Assembly (NCBI RefSeq): GCF_900314695.1
Contig: NZ_OMWD01000021.1
Span: forward strand, 1 to 40,150
Length of the DNA: 40,150 nucleotides
Reading direction: 5' to 3'
From: an uncultured Methanobrevibacter sp.
Lineage (GTDB): Archaea; Methanobacteriota; Methanobacteria; Methanobacteriales; Methanobacteriaceae
The translations under genes were made by a program, and so were the position numbers. Positions within the stretch are counted from its first letter, which is position 1. Every line of letters begins with the position of its first letter. Below the pieces are notes generated by a model that was not told the origin of the DNA, made no database searches, and saw only the letters and a program-made list of their open reading frames with translations. Of the stretch, positions 34,184-40,150 are shown one piece after another.

Positions 34184-37100
34184 ATGAATATTAATCAAAA
34201 ATTCTTCTTTTTAGTTTTATTTTTTGTGTTAATTCTTTCTTCTAGTTGTGTATGTGCTGAAGAAATTAATGAAATCAATTCAACTTCAATAAATCAATAT
34301 TCTTTAGTTGAAACAGATAATTCTGATATTGTTGGTGCAATGAATTCTCAAAATGAATTGTTGAGTGATGAATCTGATGAAATTGTTGTTAATGATTGGG
34401 ATGAACTTCAGTATTATTGTTCTTTAACTGATAGGGATTATACTTTAAAATTAAAGGAAAATACTAATTTTTATCCAACAAATCCAACTGATTCTAATTG
34501 TCAGATAAAAATTAATAATAATGTAAAAATTATTGGGAGTGTTGATTCTTATATTGGTGATTCTTCATTTCATCAATGTTACATTCCATCAGATGGAAAT
34601 CATTATGTTTTGGAAGGAGGTCAATTTGTCACATATAATCCAATTGTTGTTCCTGATAATAATCGAAAAAGTTTAACTCTGGAAAATATTACATTTAAAT
34701 GGATTTATTGTAAATATTCTCCTGATGCACTTTTTATGAAGTTGGGCGGTGGAGGTAATTATATAATCAAGGACTGTTCATTTGTAGGTATTACTAATGT
34801 TTTAGGAGATGGAAATATTATCCGTCTTCAAAAAGGTAAAGCAACATTAGATAATTGTTCTTTTATTAATTGTAGCGTTCCTAAAGGAATCATTGATATT
34901 TATGGGCAACAATCTATGATTGTGAATAATTGTTATTTTGAAAATAATTTTGCTTACGAACATACGACTTGTATCAAAAATTACGGAAATTTGAAAGTTT
35001 TTAATACCAAGTTTTATAAGAATCGTTCTGCTGCCTGGGCTGGTGGAATAACTACTTATGATCAGGGGGTTACTGATATTTACAATAGTAATTTTACAGG
35101 CAATGTTGCCGGTTGGAACGGTGGAGCCTTGTATTGCTATAATATAATGAATATCTATAATTCCACTTTTGTTGATAATAATTGTACTACTAATAATGGT
35201 GGTGGAGCAATAGGTGCTTGCCAATTTGTTGGAATTCCTAGAATCTACATTGAAAACTCTTTATTTAAAGATAATAATAATTTATGCTGGGCTTTAGATT
35301 CATTGTCCACTACTGGTACTGGTCGTGGTGGAGCAATTTCTTTTATGGATAAAGGTTCTATTGAAGTTAGAAATTCATTATTTATTTCTAATTCTGCTTC
35401 AATTGGGACTGCGATTTGTGCTTGGGAAGCGGGAAGTTATGGATCTCCTGATATTTATATTATAAACAATACTTTTATTAATCATACTCGTGCAGGTGAT
35501 GTGTTGAATGTTAAGGTGATTGGAACTGTGTGTAATGTTTCTGGAAATCACTATATTGGAAACTCTATTGAATTTTCAAATTTAACATTAACTCCTTTAA
35601 ATACGGGTAATGAACAAGCAACATTCAAAATCAATGTAAAATTATCTAATCCTGATTATTATGAAGATGATATTCTAGACAGGACATTTTATGATGTCTA
35701 CATTAACAATAAGTATTCTAAAACTGTCAATTCTACTGTTTTTACTATTGATTTTGGTGATTTGGATATCTGTAATGTTTATGTTGTTCCGACTATTTCA
35801 AATAGTAAGTCTAATGAGGTTACTGTTGCAAGCACTCGTGAGTATATTTTTGTTTCAAAAAATGGCAGTGACAACAACAAAGGGTCTTCAAGGTCCTCTC
35901 CTGTAAATACGATTAATAAAGCTTTGGAGTTGGCTAAGGATTGCAGAAATATTATTCTTTTGGATGGTAACTGGAGTGAAAATCTCAAAATAGATTGTGA
36001 TGTTTTAATTAAAGGTGAGAACAATGCTACGCTAACAAACACTGCTCAATTTGTTTTAAACAGTAATTTCACTCTTAAAAACATGAATGTCATAAACTTG
36101 AGTGTGGATAATTTCATCAGGCAGAATAGTGGTAATTTGATTGTTGAAAATTGTATTTTCAAAAACAATGCTGCTGTTAATTTAATTGATGCAAGGCATG
36201 CGGAAATATCAAAGTCAATCATTATAAACAATAATGCGACACTGATTAACAATAATGGCTATGCTTCAATCACTAACTCTGTTATTTTAAACAATACTGA
36301 TATACTCAAAGGCAATCAAAACTATGTTTTGGATTATAACTGGTGGGGAAGTACTTTAAAAAACCCGGCCAAACCTGTGAATTTAAACATCAGCAATTGG
36401 CTGGTTTTAAATGCCACAAGCAGTGTTAATCGTTTAGAGCAAAATCAGGTAGCTTTAATTTCCCTTGGTTTTTATTTAAACAATGCCTCCAAGTATACCA
36501 ATCTTCCGGAAATCGAATTCACTTACAATGCATTGAACGGCAATCTCGATTCAAGACTTGCATATACATTAACAGCTTTAAAAGACGGTGTTGTTACTGT
36601 TAACTATAATGATGTTTACTATGACATTATTTTTGAGTTTTTAAAGTCAAACCCTAATCTTCAAGTTAAAACAGAAAACGTCATGTTTGGAGAGGATGTT
36701 GTCATACAAATCAGCATGCCAAGTGATGCTTCAGGAAATGTTACTGTTGAGATTTCCAATTTGACACAAACAATGAAAGCCTCAAAGGACATGATTTTCA
36801 CTTTCAAGAATTTAAAAGCTGATAATTACGTGGTTAATGCAGTTTTCAGCGGTGATGATAAGTATCTTCCACAGAATGCAACTTCAAATGTTCAGGTTTC
36901 AAGATATCCTTCAAAAACTGACCTGGAGATAAGTGAAATTAAAGTAAATGAGGATGTTTTGATTAGTGTTTCATGCTTAAGTGACGCACAGGGAAATGTA
37001 ACCTTATACATTAACAATAAAGCTCACACATTGGCATTGACAAATGCTAAGACAACATATACTATCAAAAACATTACTCGTGGTGATTACATCATCAAAG

Positions 37101-39733
37101 CGGTGTATAATGGTGATGATAAGTATCTTGAAAGTCAAAGTTCGACCAAAATAGAAGTTGACAATCTAAATGCATCAATGTTAATTGAAGCAGCAGATAT
37201 CATTTACGGTGAAAGTGCTGTAATCATTGTCAGGTTGAATGATAATGCAACTGGAAATGTCACTGTAACGGTTGACGGTAAGTCCAACTCATCAGGTGTA
37301 GTTGATGGTCAATCTGTAATTATTTTAAGCGGCCTTGAAGCGGGAGACAACAAGAACATCACTGTTTTCTATACTGGTGATGATACCTACTTTAATAAGA
37401 CAGGGGCTACCGAGTTTACTATCTCAAAGGCAGATTTGACATTTGATATTTCTGCCGATAACATTAAGATTGGTCAGGATGCAGTAATACACATTAACGT
37501 TCCGGCTAAAACCTCCGGAACTTTCACAATCGGTGGGGATGTTATCACTATTCCATTGTCCGGTGCTGTTGAGTATGTCATAAGCGATTTGGCAATCGGC
37601 GAGTATGAAATAACTGCAATTTATGATGGAAATAATTACAATACTGTTCAAAATTCCACTACATTTGCTGTTTTGGAATATCCTATCTCACAATGGCCAA
37701 ATGAAGGATTGGATTCCAAAAGCTCCTACAAGTCACAATATGGATCTGACACTAACGGTGAAATTGCATTTATTATCGATTTGGAGGAGGATATTGTTGG
37801 TGCTTTGACAATTGATAGTGATGGAAACATTTATGTTACAACACAAAACGGAATATATTCCTATGATGCTAATGGCAGTTTGAGGTTTGTTTTCACTCCT
37901 GATACTCGTGAGGGCAATTTTTCAGGAACATGCATCGGCCGTGATGTTGTTATTTCACCTAAATCAGGTGATACATTGTATTTTATCAATCAGACTACTG
38001 GTGAGAAGTATGGTTCTTCCAATCTTTATCAGGGTTCCAGTATTTTTGCACCGATTATTGATTCCAATGCTAATGTATATATTGTAAGCGAGTATCAGGT
38101 TACCTCAGGCAGGTATAATCTTGTCAAGATTCCTTATAGGATGTGGGAGTTCGGTGGAAATCCTATTTTGGTTGATCTTGCTAAAACAGCACCGTTATGC
38201 TCACCTACAGTTAATGAAAATATTGTTGTGGTGCTTTCTGAAAACAGGTTGAGGGTTTTGGATGCAAATACTTTGCAGTTCATTTTCATAAAATCAGGTA
38301 ATTATGCAAATGTGTGTCCGGTTATCGGTGAAGGCAATATTGTTTATGCTGCATTAAGTGATTCTGTTGTTGCATATTCTATGTCCGGTTCTCAATTGTG
38401 GAAAAGCAAAATAACAAGTGGTGTCAGGCAATTGCTTTTGGATGAAGATGTCTTGTACTCTTTAAATGCTGACGGCAAATTGTATAGGTATGATGTTTTG
38501 ACAGGTAAACAGGGATTAGTTTCCAATTTGAATATCACTTCTGGTGTTTTGATTGGAAATGACAGTAACTTGTACTTTGCTTCCAATAATATTTTCTATA
38601 TGGTTTCAGGTGATGGTGAAATTTTGTGGAAGTCTGATTTGTCTACTAAAATTACTGGTAATCCTGTAATGGATAAAAATGGTGTGATTTATGTATCTTC
38701 TTTCGACAATAGGATTTTTGCCTTAACTTGTGGTGATTTAAAAGATCCTAATCTCACAGTCAGTGTTGATGATTCATACATCATTATTTCAGTTGACAGT
38801 CAGGCTGCTGGTAGTGTTTCATTTGATTTTAACAATGTTTCCTATGAGAATGTCTTCAATATCTCAATTTCTGATTTGGCTGAGGGCAACTATCAAATCA
38901 ATGTTACTTACAGCGGTGATTTGAGATTCAGGCAAACTTCTGAAATTGTCACTTTCACAGTCAAACCTGAAGTTGTTCCAGAAATAGAATCAAACATAAA
39001 AGATACTGTATCAATCACTCTTTGTAAGGATGCAATCGGTAACTTGACTGTTATTGTAGGTAACTACACATGCACTTTGGAATTGGTTAATGGTAAGGTA
39101 GCTATTACAGTTCCGGGTTTGGATTCTATGGGTGATGTCACTGTGATTTATTCCGGTGACAGTAAATATTCTGGATTTAATAAGACAACAAATGTCGCTT
39201 TAGTGAAGTCCAAATTAACAGCCAATAACTTGAATATGCTTTATTCAAGCGGCAAGTACTTTAAGGTTAGGTTGACACAGAACTCAAATCCGATGGGAGG
39301 TAAGACTGTTGTTTTTACTGTCAACGGTAAAAAGATTACTAGGGTTACTGATGCTGATGGTTATGCTTTAGTTAAAATAACCCTCGCTCCAAAAACTTAC
39401 TCTGTAACTGCTGAGTATAATGGGGTTAAAGTCAAAAATAAGGTTGTTGTTAAAAGCATTATTCAGGCGAAAAATGTTAACGCCAAAAAGTCTTCAAAGT
39501 CAATCAAAATCAAAGTTACCATCAAAAAGGTCAACGGTAAGTACCTTAAAAACAAAAAAATAACCTTAAAGTTCAACAAGAAGACTTTAAAAGCAAAAAC
39601 CAACAAGAAAGGTGTTGCAACATTCACCATCAAAAACAGCGTCTACAAAAAGCTCAAAACAAACAAGAAGTACACCTATCAGGTCATCTACGGCAAAGAC
39701 AAGGTCAAGAAGACAATAAAATTCAAAAAATAA
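34184..39733 (+). CDS. Giant adhesin-like protein, tandem paralogue of the preceding gene
   Basis: The 1849 residues follow the same plan as the preceding protein: signal peptide (about 1-27), beta-helix (about 125-460), second beta-helix after GSDNNKGSSRSSPVNTINKA (about 560), Ig-like repeats (about 820-1165), PQQ-type propeller (about 1169-1520), Ig-like units and basic C-terminal domain. Many segments match residue for residue (NNGGGAIGAC, SNLYQGSS, GNYAN, NLNMLY). Within this gene the DNA changes character: the first ~2 kb is very T-rich, whereas from about 36300 on the codons are richer in G and C, which suggests a mosaic made by recombination between different adhesin genes. The ribosome binding site is AGGAAGTG. 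Surface localisation is certain in outline; the ligand is unknown. Confidence 0.9.
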   Translation: MNINQKFFFLVLFFVLILSSSCVCAEEINEINSTSINQYSLVETDNSDIVGAMNSQNELLSDESDEIVVNDWDELQYYCSLTDRDYTLKLKENTNFYPTNPTDSNCQIKINNNVKIIGSVDSYIGDSSFHQCYIPSDGNHYVLEGGQFVTYNPIVVPDNNRKSLTLENITFKWIYCKYSPDALFMKLGGGGNYIIKDCSFVGITNVLGDGNIIRLQKGKATLDNCSFINCSVPKGIIDIYGQQSMIVNNCYFENNFAYEHTTCIKNYGNLKVFNTKFYKNRSAAWAGGITTYDQGVTDIYNSNFTGNVAGWNGGALYCYNIMNIYNSTFVDNNCTTNNGGGAIGACQFVGIPRIYIENSLFKDNNNLCWALDSLSTTGTGRGGAISFMDKGSIEVRNSLFISNSASIGTAICAWEAGSYGSPDIYIINNTFINHTRAGDVLNVKVIGTVCNVSGNHYIGNSIEFSNLTLTPLNTGNEQATFKINVKLSNPDYYEDDILDRTFYDVYINNKYSKTVNSTVFTIDFGDLDICNVYVVPTISNSKSNEVTVASTREYIFVSKNGSDNNKGSSRSSPVNTINKALELAKDCRNIILLDGNWSENLKIDCDVLIKGENNATLTNTAQFVLNSNFTLKNMNVINLSVDNFIRQNSGNLIVENCIFKNNAAVNLIDARHAEISKSIIINNNATLINNNGYASITNSVILNNTDILKGNQNYVLDYNWWGSTLKNPAKPVNLNISNWLVLNATSSVNRLEQNQVALISLGFYLNNASKYTNLPEIEFTYNALNGNLDSRLAYTLTALKDGVVTVNYNDVYYDIIFEFLKSNPNLQVKTENVMFGEDVVIQISMPSDASGNVTVEISNLTQTMKASKDMIFTFKNLKADNYVVNAVFSGDDKYLPQNATSNVQVSRYPSKTDLEISEIKVNEDVLISVSCLSDAQGNVTLYINNKAHTLALTNAKTTYTIKNITRGDYIIKAVYNGDDKYLESQSSTKIEVDNLNASMLIEAADIIYGESAVIIVRLNDNATGNVTVTVDGKSNSSGVVDGQSVIILSGLEAGDNKNITVFYTGDDTYFNKTGATEFTISKADLTFDISADNIKIGQDAVIHINVPAKTSGTFTIGGDVITIPLSGAVEYVISDLAIGEYEITAIYDGNNYNTVQNSTTFAVLEYPISQWPNEGLDSKSSYKSQYGSDTNGEIAFIIDLEEDIVGALTIDSDGNIYVTTQNGIYSYDANGSLRFVFTPDTREGNFSGTCIGRDVVISPKSGDTLYFINQTTGEKYGSSNLYQGSSIFAPIIDSNANVYIVSEYQVTSGRYNLVKIPYRMWEFGGNPILVDLAKTAPLCSPTVNENIVVVLSENRLRVLDANTLQFIFIKSGNYANVCPVIGEGNIVYAALSDSVVAYSMSGSQLWKSKITSGVRQLLLDEDVLYSLNADGKLYRYDVLTGKQGLVSNLNITSGVLIGNDSNLYFASNNIFYMVSGDGEILWKSDLSTKITGNPVMDKNGVIYVSSFDNRIFALTCGDLKDPNLTVSVDDSYIIISVDSQAAGSVSFDFNNVSYENVFNISISDLAEGNYQINVTYSGDLRFRQTSEIVTFTVKPEVVPEIESNIKDTVSITLCKDAIGNLTVIVGNYTCTLELVNGKVAITVPGLDSMGDVTVIYSGDSKYSGFNKTTNVALVKSKLTANNLNMLYSSGKYFKVRLTQNSNPMGGKTVVFTVNGKKITRVTDADGYALVKITLAPKTYSVTAEYNGVKVKNKVVVKSIIQAKNVNAKKSSKSIKIKVTIKKVNGKYLKNKKITLKFNKKTLKAKTNKKGVATFTIKNSVYKKLKTNKKYTYQVIYGKDKVKKTIKFKK

Positions 39734-39735
39734 AT

Positions 39736-39772
39736 GGGGAATTTTTCATTCCTCAACTTTTTTTATTTTTTC
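39736..39772 (+). terminator. Terminator after the fourth adhesin
   Basis: Stem GGGGAAT/ATTCCTC (39736-39742 and 39748-39754, one G-T pair), followed by a long T-rich run. Confidence 0.65.
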
Positions 39773-39940
39773 ATGTAGATTAACCATTTCAAAGATACTA
39801 TTTTTATACTCAAAATCAATTTAATTGAAAATCCAATCAATTAAAATAGCTACATCACTAATCATAATTATAATTACTCACTCTTTCTTCAAGCATCAGG
39901 ATACTTATTTCCAGTCATGGTTCCCGTTCAGTAACATAAC

Positions 39941-39949
39941 TTATATATA
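39941..39949 (+). promoter_or_regulatory. TATA box of the second recombinase gene
   Basis: TTATATATA sits in the otherwise featureless 39773-40036 interval. Transcription would start near 39972, giving a leader of about 65 bases with GAGGTT as ribosome binding site. The island's CTCTCT motif is not present here. Confidence 0.5.
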
Positions 39950-40036
39950 CTTGGTGGATAACTAAAAGATTACGAAATGGATTTTTATAGGAGACATCTG
40001 TTTAATCTATCGAAATAAAAAAGAGGTTATAAGAAA

Positions 40037-40150
40037 ATGTATTACACTACAGACCAGGATTTAATTGAAGATTTTCACTTAAGGTCAGGTCATAGCGTTG
40101 GATCTAAAAAATCATACAGGACAGTATTCAACAAATACACAGCATTCCAC
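40037..40150 (+). CDS. Second tyrosine recombinase, N-terminal part
   Basis: Thirty-eight codons are visible before the window ends. The segment LIEDFHLRSGHSVGSKKSYRTVF... has the look of the N-terminal SAM-like core-binding domain of tyrosine recombinases (an initial helix, then S-x-K-S-Y-R-T pattern); for comparison, the recombinase at 11661 has QGTFFSYELSLRKYCEYFG in the same place. The ATG has AGAGGTTAT upstream. No catalytic residues are in view, so the call rests on the N-terminus alone. It would place recombinases on both sides of the island plus adhesin cluster. Confidence 0.55.
   Translation, partial: MYYTTDQDLIEDFHLRSGHSVGSKKSYRTVFNKYTAFH

Noticed and set aside
1..40150. tRNA and rRNA genes
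   Set aside because: None recognised by eye on either strand, including beside the recombinases where a tRNA target might be expected.

Overview
The window reads as part of an AT-rich methanogen chromosome of the Methanobrevibacter type (Methanobacteriales). This rests on an archaeal-type isoleucyl-tRNA synthetase, a stand-alone PurL, an F420H2 oxidase beside a short rubrerythrin, TATA-box promoters, and tandem giant adhesin-like proteins with beta-helix and Ig-like repeats. No species can be named from sequence alone.

Layout. (1) 1-430: the right end of an IS200/IS605-like element abutting a truncated Rpn-like gene. (2) 464-1248, minus: a DsbA/FrnE-like protein with a small overlapping upstream ORF. 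(3) 1463-9236, plus: a tight operon ileS, purL, moeA, site-2 protease. (4) 9240-9660: a highly structured stretch holding a 27-residue hydrophobic peptide ORF whose Shine-Dalgarno lies in a hairpin. (5) 9780-11475, minus: fprA then rubrerythrin, an oxygen-defence pair with a palindrome at the predicted transcription start. (6) 11.6-22.9 kb: an accessory island holding a tyrosine recombinase, a Panacea-like/PIN pair, a GIY-YIG endonuclease, an SF1 helicase overlapping an eight-helix membrane protein, a DUF2188 pseudogene, a winged-helix regulator, a zinc-ribbon protein, a frameshifted RhuM gene and an HNH endonuclease. (7) 23.9-39.8 kb, plus: four adhesin-like genes, the last two being large paralogues with an inserted beta-propeller, each followed by a hairpin terminator. 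(8) 40037 onward: the start of a second tyrosine recombinase.

The most unusual signal is a shared promoter module in the island. Four copies of a motif with core CAARTGCTCTCT sit 14-16 bases upstream of a TATA box and face the recombinase, the Panacea/PIN pair, a short unknown ORF and RhuM. This looks like a small regulon wired by one factor. Three of the four copies lie just behind the 3' end of a homing-type nuclease gene or its remnant, which suggests that nucleases have been inserting beside this module. Two copies bracket the RhuM gene as 130-145 bp direct repeats, so the island appears to grow by cassette-like steps.

The second candidate is the 9.3-9.65 kb RNA/peptide locus, which has the architecture of a regulated small membrane-peptide gene (type I toxin-like), including a possible long-range pairing. 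Both are read from sequence only. No database search or folding program was run.
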